A stretch of DNA of 64,000 nucleotides, taken from NCBI GenBank assembly GCA_965222485.1, contig CBDCUC010000040.1:1612001-1676000 (forward strand). Reading direction: 5' to 3'. The notes under the pieces were generated by a model, which was given only the letters and a program-made list of their open reading frames with translations, did no database searches and was not told where the DNA came from. Every line of letters begins with the position of its first letter. The stretch's first letter is position 1. Below, in pieces: positions 44,310 to 53,617 of the stretch. This DNA comes from CBDCUC01 sp965222485 (GTDB taxonomy: Bacteria; Pseudomonadota; Alphaproteobacteria; Rhizobiales; Hyphomicrobiaceae). The translations under genes and the position numbers were made by a program.

Positions 44310-44336
44310 CGGTTGTAGCTCTTGTTATTGTTGCCG

Positions 44337-45692
44337 TCATCTGCCGTACAGCTGTTCGGGAAGCCATAATGCGATGCCAGGGAAGTTGTACAGCAGTATC
44401 ATCGATATGAGCACGAGGCCTAAGAATGGCATGCAGCCGGCAAATATCTGCATCAACTGAACATGCGGCGGCGCTATGCCTTTCAAGTAGTAGGCCGCCA
44501 TGGCCATGGGCGGTGTCAGGAATGATGTCTGTAGATTGAGTGCGATTAGAATTCCGAAGAAAAGTGGATCGATACCAAAGTGCGGCAGAAGCGGAAGAAA
44601 AATCGGCACGAAAATGATGATGATTTCGGACCATTCGAGTGGCCAGCCCAATAGGAAGATAATGAGCTGTGTAAGGATCAGGAACATGATCGGTGTGAGG
44701 TGCAAGGAGAGTACGAATTCCTTGACCAATTGTTCGCCGCCCAGATACGAGAAGACGGAGGAAAACGTCCAGGAGCCAACGAATAGCCAACAGACCATCG
44801 CGGTCGTCCGGGCAGACAGGTAGACGGACTCCTTTAAGCGGTCCCATGTCAGCGAGCGATAGGCCGCTGCCAGGGCGAGGCCGCCGAGTGACCCGACAGC
44901 GGCGGCTTCGGACGGCGTGGCGAAGCCCATCAGGATGGCGCCAAGGACGGCCAAAATCAGAATTGCCAAGGGCAGCAGTGAGGTGAGGATCATCCAGGCG
45001 AGCTGACGCCGGGATACTCGCGGTATATCTTCTTCGCGTGGCCGCGGTGCAAGTTCGGGGTTGAGGATAGACCTGCCGACGACATAGGCGATGTAAAGAC
45101 CGGCGAGCAGGAAGCCGGGAAAGAACGCGCCGGCATAAAGCTTGACGACCGAAACGTTGGTCGTCGCCGAATAGACGATCAGCATAATCGATGGTGGAAT
45201 GAGGATGCCGAGGCATCCGCCGGCGCAAATCACACCTGCTGCAAGGCTTGTGTCGTAACGCGCTTTGAGCATCTGCGGGAAAGCGAGCAGGCCCATGAGT
45301 GTTACGACCGCGCCGACGATGCCGGTGGCGGTTGCAAACAGTGCACAGGTTATTAGTGCGGCAACGGCCATCGATCCGGGAATGTCGCGTGCGGCAACCT
45401 GGAGCGTCGAGAACAGGCGATCAACAATGTTGGCGCGCTCGACAATATACCCCATGAACAAAAAAAGCGGCACTGCGGTCAGCACCTCACTCGACATCAC
45501 GGAATAGGTTTGGTTGACGAACAGGTCGAAGACCCTGTTGTCGAACAAACTATCCATGCGGGTGGGGTCGTAATAGGCGTAGTAGCCGAAGATCAGGCCC
45601 ATCGCCATGAGTGTGAATGCAATGGGAAAGCCGAGTAAAACGAAGACAATGAACAAGCCCAGCATCATGATCGCTATTTGTGGATCGCTCAT
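44337..45692 (-). CDS. TRAP transporter large permease (DctM type)
   Basis: 451-residue membrane subunit with 12 or so hydrophobic segments. DctM features: FLLFMGYIVERANIVDRL-like (written FLFMGYIVERANIVDRLF), GGCLGILIPPSIMLIVYS, GFATPSEAAAVGS and FLLGWPLEWSEI. It forms the sodium-dependent symporter with the small permease, whose stop codon it overlaps by four bases (ATGA). The binding protein gene lies upstream, giving the order dctP-dctQ-dctM. Confidence 0.93.
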   Translation of the reverse strand: MSDPQIAIMMLGLFIVFVLLGFPIAFTLMAMGLIFGYYAYYDPTRMDSLFDNRVFDLFVNQTYSVMSSEVLTAVPLFLFMGYIVERANIVDRLFSTLQVAARDIPGSMAVAALITCALFATATGIVGAVVTLMGLLAFPQMLKARYDTSLAAGVICAGGCLGILIPPSIMLIVYSATTNVSVVKLYAGAFFPGFLLAGLYIAYVVGRSILNPELAPRPREEDIPRVSRRQLAWMILTSLLPLAILILAVLGAILMGFATPSEAAAVGSLGGLALAAAYRSLTWDRLKESVYLSARTTAMVCWLFVGSWTFSSVFSYLGGEQLVKEFVLSLHLTPIMFLILTQLIIFLLGWPLEWSEIIIIFVPIFLPLLPHFGIDPLFFGILIALNLQTSFLTPPMAMAAYYLKGIAPPHVQLMQIFAGCMPFLGLVLISMILLYNFPGIALWLPEQLYGR

Positions 45693-46300
45693 TGCGTGCC
45701 TCCGTTGCCAGCGTTGGCGCCGGGTGGAACATGGCCGGAGTCCTCTGCCTGATGCGCAAGCACGGTCTCGGTTTCCTCAACATCGGCTATTCGTTCCGGC
45801 CAGCTGCCGGTTTGCAGGCAGACAATGCATCGGCATATTTCTGCGAGCCCTTGCATGAAAAGGAGAATGCCAGCGGCGGGAATGATCATCTTGAATTGCC
45901 AGACGGGGATGTTTGCCGGTGACACCGGTGAGACTTCATTCCAGCCGTATGACTGCAGCGCGAATTTCCAGCCCGCAAAGATCATCGCAAGTACGCCAGG
46001 CATGAAGAAGACGATGTACAAGACCAGTTCAAGTCTGGCCTGTGTTTTTGTCGACCATCGGCGATAGAACACGTCGCCGCGAACATGACCATCGCGGGAC
46101 AACGTATAGGCACCGCACATCATGAACAATGCGCCGTACATTATATAGGACAGATCAAGAGCCCAGGCTGTCGGGTCGCGCAATACCTTGCGTACAAAGA
46201 CCTCGTAGCCTACCCCGATCGCCATGGCCATGATGCACCAGGCAAATGCGTGTCCGACCCAGGTCGATAGTTTATCAATGGCTTGGATGAAGGTTCGCAC
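45689..46300 (-). CDS. TRAP transporter small permease (DctQ type)
   Basis: 203 residues with four hydrophobic segments (about 15-33, 52-67, 90-112, 132-153), the typical DctQ topology. Motifs such as AWALDLSYIMYGALFMMCGAY, split into AWALDLSYIMYG and ALFMMCGAYTLSRDGHVRGD, are characteristic. The C-terminal 45 residues are hydrophilic. It overlaps the large permease gene by four bases. Confidence 0.9.
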   Translation of the reverse strand: MRTFIQAIDKLSTWVGHAFAWCIMAMAIGVGYEVFVRKVLRDPTAWALDLSYIMYGALFMMCGAYTLSRDGHVRGDVFYRRWSTKTQARLELVLYIVFFMPGVLAMIFAGWKFALQSYGWNEVSPVSPANIPVWQFKMIIPAAGILLFMQGLAEICRCIVCLQTGSWPERIADVEETETVLAHQAEDSGHVPPGANAGNGGTQ

Positions 46301-46453
46301 CGCGATCGAATACCTTTTTCATATCTCGGCTGATGCCGCTCGTGGTGCCTAATTTGCCGATATGGCGCACATTGTACAGAACCCATTTTCGGTCCTCGTT
46401 CCTGCAAGCAGAAGAAGGACCTAACAGAGGGATATCGGGTTAGTCCTTTGGCA

Positions 46454-47656
46454 TCAGCCTTTGTTCAACTTTCCAGGGTAGTAGTGATTGAAGGCCAGTT
46501 CGTAGTCGGCTGCATTCATCAAGTAGAAGTAGCCGACTCTTTCCGCCCATCTGCGCTGGCTGTCGACGACCTTTTTGAAGAAGGGGTCCGTTTCGAGCTT
46601 GGCCAAAACTTCGTCCCAACTTTTGAGCTGAGCCTCCATGATCGATTTGGGCGTGCGACTTACAGTTACGCCATCTTTGGACATGAGTTCCTGAAGATCC
46701 TTGGAGTACCGGTCCATTGCCATGGCAAAATTCGCAGTGCTGGCGGCCTCAGCACCGTATTCGAGAATGGCTTGTATTTCCGCTGGCAGGCGCTCGAAGC
46801 GGCGGCGGGAGAATATGATCTCAAAGAATTCGGCCGGCTGGTGGTAGGAGCCAAGCATATAATTTTTCGAGACATCCGGTGCGCCAAATTCGCGGTCCGC
46901 AGTTGGGTTGTTGTATTCGAAGGCGTCGATGAGGTTGCGTTCCATCGATAGTATGATGTCTTCGCCGGGCATTTGTGTAACCTTGACGCCCAATCCTTGC
47001 ATAATGTCCGTGGCCAGTCCGACAGTGCGGTATTTAAGACCTTGCAGGTCGTCGACGCTCGTAATCTCTTTTTTGAACCAACCCAGGGGTTGGGTTGGCA
47101 TCGGCATGGAGAAAAAGCCGACCACATCCAATCGTAAAATGTCTTGGACAAGCTCTTTGTAAAGTGCGCGTCCTTCCTCAGACTGAATCCAGGCGAGCAT
47201 CTGATTAGCGTCACATCCCAACACCGGGCCGGTACCAAACAAGGAGGCGGCCTTGTTCTTTCCGTACCAATATGCGGTCACCGTATGGGTGGCATCAATG
47301 ACGCCGGAGTGGCACGCATTTTGGACTTCAAACGCCTTTACGACGGCGCCTGCCGGAAGGAGGTCGAACTTCAGCCTACCGCCAGCCATTTTTTCACAAC
47401 GCTCGGTGTATTGGTGCGCCATCTTGTGGAAGATGCTCTCCGAATTCCAAGAGGTCTGCATCTTGAGCGTAATCGTTTCAGCACGAGATACCGCAGGAGC
47501 GGCCGGTTTGGACCCGGCGTCATCGGCGCCGGCGGATTTGTTGCTGCTGTCGCCGCATGCAGCGATTGTGGCGATGCCGGCGGCGCCGGCTGCGACTGCC
47601 CCACCTTTCAGGAATTTGCGTCGCGAGACTTGGTCTGGGTAATTTTTGGTCGTCAT
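46454..47656 (-). CDS. TRAP transporter substrate-binding protein (DctP type)
   Basis: 400-residue periplasmic binding protein. The Tat-type signal SRRKFLKGGAVAAGAAG is followed by a lipobox-like AACG. The DctP core has LKMQTSWNSESIFHKMA, GRLKFDLLPAGAVV, LGWFKKEITSVDDLQGLKY and GEDIILSMERNLIDAFEY. The aromatic-rich MLGSYHQPAEFFEI segment fits the mannitol/organic-acid subfamily. I chose the ATG at 47656; an upstream frame to 47755 lacks signal character. A 150-base gap separates it from the small permease gene. Substrate unknown; the adjacent amidase and serine-cycle genes are the only hints. Confidence 0.92.
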   Translation of the reverse strand: MTTKNYPDQVSRRKFLKGGAVAAGAAGIATIAACGDSSNKSAGADDAGSKPAAPAVSRAETITLKMQTSWNSESIFHKMAHQYTERCEKMAGGRLKFDLLPAGAVVKAFEVQNACHSGVIDATHTVTAYWYGKNKAASLFGTGPVLGCDANQMLAWIQSEEGRALYKELVQDILRLDVVGFFSMPMPTQPLGWFKKEITSVDDLQGLKYRTVGLATDIMQGLGVKVTQMPGEDIILSMERNLIDAFEYNNPTADREFGAPDVSKNYMLGSYHQPAEFFEIIFSRRRFERLPAEIQAILEYGAEAASTANFAMAMDRYSKDLQELMSKDGVTVSRTPKSIMEAQLKSWDEVLAKLETDPFFKKVVDSQRRWAERVGYFYLMNAADYELAFNHYYPGKLNKG

Positions 47657-48270
47657 TTCGTTGAGGCCCTCGATCTGGAATTGACTGCGCGCAAATTCAG
47701 TTGTGCCACTTCTTCTTAACCCGGTGCAGGCTTGCAATAAAGTGTCCGTCAGCACGCCCTTGCCTCGTAGTATGATGTTACTGTTCGTGAATCTGTTGAT
47801 GGGCTGAATAGCGCCAGGGTCGTACCGGTGAGCGGCAAAGCATTGCGGGATGGGCGGTTGGTCGATTGGGACGCAAGGTGGCGCGTAGTTGTGACATATT
47901 TGCTTGGCTGGCGGTTAAGCGTTGGTGGCGCTTGGGTTTTTGTCCATGGCTGTAGTTGTCTCAACAATGCGGTCAAGTTGCGAAATTTCTGGTGATTGGA
48001 GCTGAAATACCGACCGTATTGCTTTGGTCACGGCCCAGTATGTGTGGCATTACACTCACTTGACGCCCTTTAGGCTTCGCTCGTATTAGGAGCGGCTCTT
48101 CGCAAATGCTTGGCGTCGTTTCGCGCTCCATTCGGATGAGGCGTACGGAATTTTTGTGCAGACACGCGGTCGCGCGCTTGCGAGTGCCGCGCGCGTTGTT
48201 TGAAAACAGTCAGAATGGCTCATTCGGTACCGGTGGTGACCGGCGGCCGAGCAAGAATAAGGATTGTTTG
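47657..48270. other. Divergent intergenic region between dctP-type gene and sgaA
   Basis: 614 bases, the longest non-coding stretch in the window. Open frames here are short and unconvincing; the frame joined to sgaA from 48106 lacks aminotransferase character. A good promoter-like pair lies at 48060-48089 (listed separately). No RNA gene, terminator or transposon remnant was recognised. Control elements for the leftward TRAP operon are expected here but not located. Confidence 0.5.
48060..48089 (+). promoter_or_regulatory. Candidate sgaA promoter
   Basis: TTGACG at 48060-48065 and TATTAG at 48084-48089, separated by 18 bases, resemble a housekeeping promoter. They lie about 180 bases upstream of the sgaA start codon. 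Confidence 0.4.
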
Positions 48271-49476
48271 ATGTCCGAGAAGATCCATCACGCTGGCCGG
48301 CATTTCCTGCAAATACCGGGACCCACGCCGATTCCGGAGCGGATTCACAATGCGATGTCCAAGCAGATCATCGATCACCGCGGACCGGAATTTCAGGCGT
48401 TTGCGAGTAAGCTTCTGGAAGATGCTAAGGCGATTTTCAAGACGTCGGGCCCAGTGATTATGTATCCTTCTTCTGGGACGGGGGCCTGGGAAGCGGCGCT
48501 GGTGAACACATTATCGCCGGGCGATACAGTGTTGATGGTGGAAACCGGCCAGTTCGCGCTTCTTTGGAAAGAAATGGCCGTCAATCTTGGCCTGAATGTC
48601 GAATTTCTGCCGACAGATTGGCGAATTGGCGCGGATGCGGCGCTGGTGGAAGAGCGATTGAAGCAGGACGGTGATGGCAAGATCAAAGCCGTTTGTGTCG
48701 TGCACAATGAGACGGCGACGGGTTGCCGGTCATTAATTGATGACATCCGCAAGGCAATGGATGCGGTCAGTCATGACGCTCTGCTGATGGTCGATACGAT
48801 TTCTTCGATCGGATGTATGGACTATCGGCATGATGAGTGGGGCGTCGACGTTGCAATTTCAGGGTCTCAAAAGGGCCTGATGGTCCCGCCGGGCGTGTCG
48901 TTCAACGTGGTCAGTCAGAAGGCCCTGGATGCATCTAAGAGCGCTGGCTTGCCGCATTCATACTGGTCGTGGGCCGATATGCTTTCGGCGAATGCCAATG
49001 GCTTCTTTCCTTACACGCCACCCACTGGCCTGCTTTATGGGCTTGAGGCATCATTCGCGATGCTGCAGGAGGAAGGCCTTGAACGCGTATTTGCACGTCA
49101 CGAACGTCTGGCTTCGGCCGTTCGCGCGGCCGTGGAGGCGTGGGGCCTGGAAGTTCTTTGCCGGGACCCAAAATATTATTCACCAGCTGTCACCAGCGTT
49201 CTCGTGCCGGACGGGCATAATGCAGATGCGTTCCGTGCCAAGGTTCTGGACAGTTTCAACATGTCGCTGGGAACCGGCCTAAACAAGCTTGCTGGGAAAG
49301 TATTCCGGATCGGCCATCTGGGCGATACCAATACCTTGACAGTTCTGGGGGCTCTGACAGGCGTCGAAATGGGACTTGAGCTTGCTGGTATTCCGCACAG
49401 TAAGGGTGGTGTGGATGCGGCTATGGCTGTCATTACAAAAACCAATAAGCTCGTCGCGTCGCCAAAGGCTGCTTAG
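48271..49476 (+). CDS. sgaA: Serine--glyoxylate aminotransferase
   Basis: PLP-dependent transfer of the amino group from serine to glyoxylate, giving hydroxypyruvate and glycine in the serine cycle. 401 residues from the ATG at 48271 (AAGGA upstream). Class V aminotransferase features: HFLQIPGPTPIPERIHNAM, YPSSGTGAWEAALVNTL, HNETATGCRS, DTISSIGCMDYRHDEWGVD and the PLP lysine in SGSQKGLMVPPG. The hydroxypyruvate made here is the substrate of hprA at 39287. A terminator follows the gene. Confidence 0.95.
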   Translation: MSEKIHHAGRHFLQIPGPTPIPERIHNAMSKQIIDHRGPEFQAFASKLLEDAKAIFKTSGPVIMYPSSGTGAWEAALVNTLSPGDTVLMVETGQFALLWKEMAVNLGLNVEFLPTDWRIGADAALVEERLKQDGDGKIKAVCVVHNETATGCRSLIDDIRKAMDAVSHDALLMVDTISSIGCMDYRHDEWGVDVAISGSQKGLMVPPGVSFNVVSQKALDASKSAGLPHSYWSWADMLSANANGFFPYTPPTGLLYGLEASFAMLQEEGLERVFARHERLASAVRAAVEAWGLEVLCRDPKYYSPAVTSVLVPDGHNADAFRAKVLDSFNMSLGTGLNKLAGKVFRIGHLGDTNTLTVLGALTGVEMGLELAGIPHSKGGVDAAMAVITKTNKLVASPKAA

Positions 49477-49536
49477 CTTTCGTTTATTTCGCTTGCGCAG
49501 GAATTCATTGCGCAAGGGCAAACCTTCATTCTGACA

Positions 49537-49569
49537 GGGCGGATCCAATTGCGGTCCGCCTTTTCTTTT
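49537..49569 (+). terminator. Rho-independent terminator of sgaA
   Basis: GGCGGA and TCCGCC stem with an 11-base loop, followed by TTTTCTTTT, 60 bases after the sgaA stop codon. Confidence 0.85.
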
Positions 49570-49725
49570 GCAGCTTGTTAGAGCTGGCGAAACGGGTTGC
49601 GGTTGGCCATTGATGCTGGTCAATGCTGCATTGCCGTTGATGGCCAAGTCTTATGGACACGCAGGTTGTGTTCTGACTTTGCTTGAACTCAAGACCAATT
49701 CACCAGAATGCATGTGAGGCAATAA

Positions 49726-50160
49726 ATGTACTCTCATATTCTCTTGCCGACGGATGGCAGTGAGCTTGCGCTCAAGGCAGTCCGTCATGGCATTGCACTT
49801 GCGAAGGTGTGCGGTGCCAAGGTCACGGTGATAACTGTTTGCCCACCGCTTGACGATTTCGTCGCGGAGGGGGTCGCAATCACCATTTCGCAAGACGATC
49901 GCGCCGCGTTCAAGAAACAGATGGGGCATAATCTGGATGCCGGGCTGGAGGAAGCCAGGCGTTCCGGTGTTGAAGCAAAAGGTCTGCAGGCGGACAGTGC
50001 CCAGCCTTGGCGTGCCATCGTTGAGGCGGCTGATGAAATAGGAGCCGATCTTATCGTGATCGGTTCGCACGGGCGTCGCGGGCTTTCGGCACTGGTTCTG
50101 GGCAGCGAGACCAACAAGGTTCTAACCCACACCAAAGTGCCGGTACTTGTCTGCCGTTGA
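49726..50160 (+). CDS. Universal stress protein, UspA family
   Basis: 144-residue single-domain Usp. The N-terminal strand HILLPTDGSELALKA and the C-terminal ATP-binding loop GSHGRRGLSALVLGS (G-x2-G-x9-G-S/T) are both intact, so it is probably an ATP-binding type. It is free-standing: convergent with the SLC13-type permease gene and 250 bases after sgaA. Role in stress survival is known only for the family. Confidence 0.92.
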   Translation: MYSHILLPTDGSELALKAVRHGIALAKVCGAKVTVITVCPPLDDFVAEGVAITISQDDRAAFKKQMGHNLDAGLEEARRSGVEAKGLQADSAQPWRAIVEAADEIGADLIVIGSHGRRGLSALVLGSETNKVLTHTKVPVLVCR

Positions 50161-50246
50161 GCCTTGCTCGTTGGCGTGTTTGGCCGGGGTATTAGATTCG
50201 ACAGGGTGGGCGTTAGGCCTGGTCTGCTGAAGCAGCTGTCAGCGGA

Positions 50247-52031
50247 TTATAACGGCCAAACCAAGAGGATCATCGGAACGCCCACCGCGACGACGATAAT
50301 CTCCAGTGGCAGCCCGAGACGCCAGTAATCGCCGAACTTGTAGCGGCCCGGTCCCATGATGAGCGTGTTGTTCTTGTGCCCAATCGGCGTGAGGAAGGCG
50401 CAACTTGCCGCTACTGCGACCGCCATCAAAAACGGATCAGGATTGACCGAAAGCTTCCTTGCAACTTCCAATGCAATAGGAGCTGCGACCAGTGCAGTTG
50501 CGGTGTTGTTTAAGACGTCCGAAAGCGTCATCGTCAGGGCCATGATGATGGTCAAGATCACCCAGGCGGGTAGACCGCTGGCAAAATCGACAATTCCTCT
50601 GGCGAGAGTGACGGTTGCGCCGGACGTCTCCAAGGCGAGGCCAAGAGGGATCAGTGAGCCGATGAGGACGACCACAGGCCACTCTATCGTTTCGTATAGG
50701 TCCTTCAACGGGACGATGTTCAGCAGTACATACAGCACTACGACTAAGGCGAGGGCGACAGGCAGGTAGAGTAGTCCAAAGCTCGACAGGGCAATGGCTG
50801 CGGCAAACAGGCCTGCCGACAAAATGGCCTTACTGCTGGAGCTGACCTCCAGGCCGCGCTCAGCCAAAGGTAAAAGGCTCATGGTATTGGCAAAGTTTGC
50901 AGCGCGTTCTTTTGGAGCCAGCAGCAGCAGAACGTCACCGGCGGCAATTGGTGTGCGCCGTACGCGCGTTTGCAGGCGCTTACCCTGACGCTGAATGCCA
51001 ATCAGCCAAATTCCATGTCGGTCGACCAAATGAATGGAGGCACTGGTTCGACCTTCCAACGGCGAACCGGGCCGGACCACGACTTCAAAGAGCTCCAGGT
51101 CGGCTTCTTCGATTTCGTCGCGCCGGCGGTCGGGTTGGACGTAAGACAGCTTGTTTTCCGCAACGAAATTATCGAGTGTCTCGGCTGCTGTTTCCAGGAG
51201 TAGGACGTCGCCTTCTTGTATCTTGATCCAACCTTGGTGTGCAGGCAGACGGGAATGGTCTCGAATGACGCCCAGCAGTTGAACGTCGCCTTCGGCACTA
51301 GCCTTTTCCAAATCTACGAGAGATACGCCGAGGAAACGAGAGTCTTTGGTCACTGCCAGTTCGGCAAGATAATCATCAAGTTTGAATACAACGCCCTCGC
51401 CTTCATCCGCACTTGCAGGCGTGGGTATGAGGCGCCAGCCAACCAGGGCAATGAATAGAATGCCGACTGCGGCGCAAACGATGCCCACGGGGGCGAAGTC
51501 GAACATCTGGAATGGCGCATCGAGTGTTCGCTCGCGGAAGGTGGAAATGATGATGTTGGGTGGTGTGCCAATCAGGGTGATCAGGCCGCCCAGGATCGTG
51601 GCGAATGACAGCGGCATGAGCGTCAGGCCTGGGTGCCGTTTGGCCTTTCGGGCGGCTTCCATGTCGACCGGCATCAGAAGCGCTAGCGCGCCAACGTTAT
51701 TCATGATGCCGGACAATAGTCCGCCGACACCAGACATAATCGCAATGTGTGTTGATATCGAACGACCTGCCGCCGTGATCTGGCGAGCCAGAAACCCTAC
51801 TGCGCCTGACGTTGCAAGCCCATGGCTAACTACCAACACAAGCGCGATGATGATCGTTGCGGGATGACCGAAGCCTAAAAACGCCTCGTCGGCGGGAACG
51901 GCCCCTAGGATAACTGCAAGAACGAGCGCTGCGAACGCTACGAGGTCGTAGCGCCAGCGTCCGAACAACAGAAGAAGAAGTACGCCGCCCAGCAGCGAGA
52001 TAATGGTGAGTTGGTCTGCGGTGAAATGCAT
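50247..52031 (-). CDS. SLC13-type permease with two RCK_C (TrkA-C) domains
   Basis: 594 residues. Two membrane halves (about 1-190 and 400-594) flank a cytoplasmic region with two TrkA-C domains (about 215-300 and 305-395; GDVLLLETAAETL and GDVLLLLAPKE). DASS-type motifs include HPATIIIALVLVVSHGL and SGIMNNVGALALLMPV in the first half and LSDVLNNTATALVAAPIAL then LTPIGHKNNTLIMGPG in the second. Such transporters carry sulfate, dicarboxylates or other anions, and the RCK_C parts suggest ligand control. Substrate undetermined. Confidence 0.9.
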   Translation of the reverse strand: MHFTADQLTIISLLGGVLLLLLFGRWRYDLVAFAALVLAVILGAVPADEAFLGFGHPATIIIALVLVVSHGLATSGAVGFLARQITAAGRSISTHIAIMSGVGGLLSGIMNNVGALALLMPVDMEAARKAKRHPGLTLMPLSFATILGGLITLIGTPPNIIISTFRERTLDAPFQMFDFAPVGIVCAAVGILFIALVGWRLIPTPASADEGEGVVFKLDDYLAELAVTKDSRFLGVSLVDLEKASAEGDVQLLGVIRDHSRLPAHQGWIKIQEGDVLLLETAAETLDNFVAENKLSYVQPDRRRDEIEEADLELFEVVVRPGSPLEGRTSASIHLVDRHGIWLIGIQRQGKRLQTRVRRTPIAAGDVLLLLAPKERAANFANTMSLLPLAERGLEVSSSSKAILSAGLFAAAIALSSFGLLYLPVALALVVVLYVLLNIVPLKDLYETIEWPVVVLIGSLIPLGLALETSGATVTLARGIVDFASGLPAWVILTIIMALTMTLSDVLNNTATALVAAPIALEVARKLSVNPDPFLMAVAVAASCAFLTPIGHKNNTLIMGPGRYKFGDYWRLGLPLEIIVVAVGVPMILLVWPL

Positions 52032-52262
52032 AGTGCTGATTGTTGCCGTGAGGTTCAGGCGCGGGCAAGGATTTGTATGGGAACCAAGCTTCGCGGTGGC
52101 CTAAGCGTGTGAAGCGGGCAACACTCGGACGGGCTCGGAATGCTCCGTCCTTCATGCGAAAACTGGTAATGGAGGGGGGCGGATAATGCAGGTTACCTGT
52201 TTGGTGCCGCGCATTTGATCAAGGCACCGCCAAGTTACTGTCTTTGAGGTGGGAATGAGCGC

Positions 52263-52281
52263 GCCGGGTTGCAGTCCCGGC
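52263..52281. repeat. Stem-loop similar to the one at 17072
   Basis: GCCGGG and CCCGGC flank the loop TTGCAGT, followed by ACGATCA. Relative to the hairpin at 17072-17091 the stem, the TTGC in the loop and the following CGATCA are shared. It lies 20 bases beyond the end of the small gene at 52302, so it may be its transcription end signal. Confidence 0.4.
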
Positions 52282-52301
52282 ACGATCAGGTTGTTCAGCT
52301 G

Positions 52302-52499
52302 CTAGCGGGCGAGATCGCGCATTAGATCGTCCAGATTGACGACCTGTGCCAGACGTGTGGCAGGTCCGCTGCTTATGCCAAGTGCGTAGCCCGGCTTGGT
52401 TGGCTCCGCATGGGTTTTAGCCTGCACGAGCTGTGCGACACTGACGCCAACGATAGCGAATGTCGAAAGGGCAATTGCAAAACGTTTATGCTTCATCAT
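52302..52499 (-). CDS. Small exported hypothetical protein
   Basis: 65 residues from tandem ATGs at 52499/52496, preceded by GGAGGG. A signal peptide (KHKRFAIALSTFAIVGVSVAQ, given here as two parts KHKRFAIALSTF and AIVGVSVAQLVQA) is followed by about 40 polar residues ending VVNLDDLMRDLAR. No family recognised. It stands alone between the permease and the signalling locus. Confidence 0.65.
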   Translation of the reverse strand: MMKHKRFAIALSTFAIVGVSVAQLVQAKTHAEPTKPGYALGISSGPATRLAQVVNLDDLMRDLAR

Positions 52500-52880
52500 G
52501 GGAAGTTTCCCTCCAACTCCAAAGAACAAATTGGCAGTCATGTAGACTGATCCCCTACCGCTAGGCCAAAGCCGCCTTGGCGTTGATGTTCAATACAAAC
52601 GCCGAAGACTAGGACTTGTTCTTTCGCCAAACGGAAAGGGTTACGCGTACGTGACGCTGAAGGTAGCGCATCGCGTGAGGAAAGTGTGGCCTTAGGCCCG
52701 GATGCGACAACTGAACTGGGGATAACGCGTGTGCTTCGGGTTGTTCACGGTGGCACGATTTGCAGGGCGCGAACAGTAGACGTTTATTTGACTGGGTTTA
52801 TCGATGCCCAGCGGCACGCGCTAAGGTTATGAGTTGGAGCACAATTTACGCGTTGAAGGCGGCCTTTCATGGCCGGCTGT
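52500..52880. other. Intergenic stretch, promoter region of a small exported protein
   Basis: About 380 bases with no supported gene. It must contain the promoter of the small leftward gene and the end of the response-regulator transcript. A GGCC-TTTCAT-GGCC hairpin at about 52861-52875, just beyond the regulator stop codon, may be its terminator, though the T-tract is missing. Confidence 0.4.
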
Positions 52881-53360
52881 TCACGCGTCGCCATCATTTT
52901 GCGTATTTGAGTATACCTTGGTTAGTGCCTCGGTGATACGCACGCTGTCGACTTGGTCTTTGTGGATAACTTCTGCGGCGCCAGCGTCCATCAATAGTTT
53001 GCGCCGCTGACGTGTTACCTGCCCGCTGATGACGACAATCGGCCCTTCAAATCCCGCACGGCGAAGAAAGGGGATGGACTGCGTCGCGTTGTCGGAAGGG
53101 CGCAGGACGTCGTCCAAAAACACGATCTCAGGCGTACGCTCTATCACCGCGTCCATTGCACTGTTCAAAGTCGCAGCCTTGCGGATCTGCACATCATACC
53201 CGAATAACAGGTGCAGCGTCGCATTCAGGCGCTCGGCATCTTGCGTTTCGTCTTCAACAATAAGAATCTCCACCAGTTGCGGGATGTCGCCGCGCGACTT
53301 GAGAAGATCACTCTTCTTCGCGAGAAAGTCTCCACCGGAATCAGTTTTTGACGCCGTCAT
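52881..53360 (-). CDS. Single-domain response regulator
   Basis: 159 residues from the ATG at 53360 (AGAAGG upstream). After a 30-residue polar N-terminus comes one receiver domain: acidic pair Glu36/Asp37 in LIVEDET, phosphorylated Asp83 in IVFLDD, Ser/Thr position in VVISGQ and Lys134 in VIHKDQ. No output domain is present, so it would act by protein contact. It lies 258 bases downstream of the histidine kinase on the same strand; it is probably that kinase's partner, but may have its own promoter. Confidence 0.88.
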   Translation of the reverse strand: MTASKTDSGGDFLAKKSDLLKSRGDIPQLVEILIVEDETQDAERLNATLHLLFGYDVQIRKAATLNSAMDAVIERTPEIVFLDDVLRPSDNATQSIPFLRRAGFEGPIVVISGQVTRQRRKLLMDAGAAEVIHKDQVDSVRITEALTKVYSNTQNDGDA

Positions 53361-53617
53361 CGTTGGCCTTCTAATACGTTGGCGATTGATCTCGATCAAA
53401 CCGCTGCCTGCGATGCCCGCAGCGCATTAGCCTGTGGACCGTCAGAAAAATTATTTCGTTTTCCGGGGTCTTTGTGCACTAAGCGGCTCCCCTGTGGCAA
53501 GTTCTGTTGTGCGATCCTCATGCGATTGCACGCAGGTGTGCCCCGAATGGCCTCGCTTTTATACACTTTTGGCTGGGTGGAGAGGTGACTAGGGAGGTTG
53601 ATTGGGACGCTATCAGC

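Noticed and set aside
46454..48270. Mobile element or genomic island around the TRAP-amidase block
   Set aside because: No tRNA, integrase, direct repeats or composition shift were seen at the block's borders.
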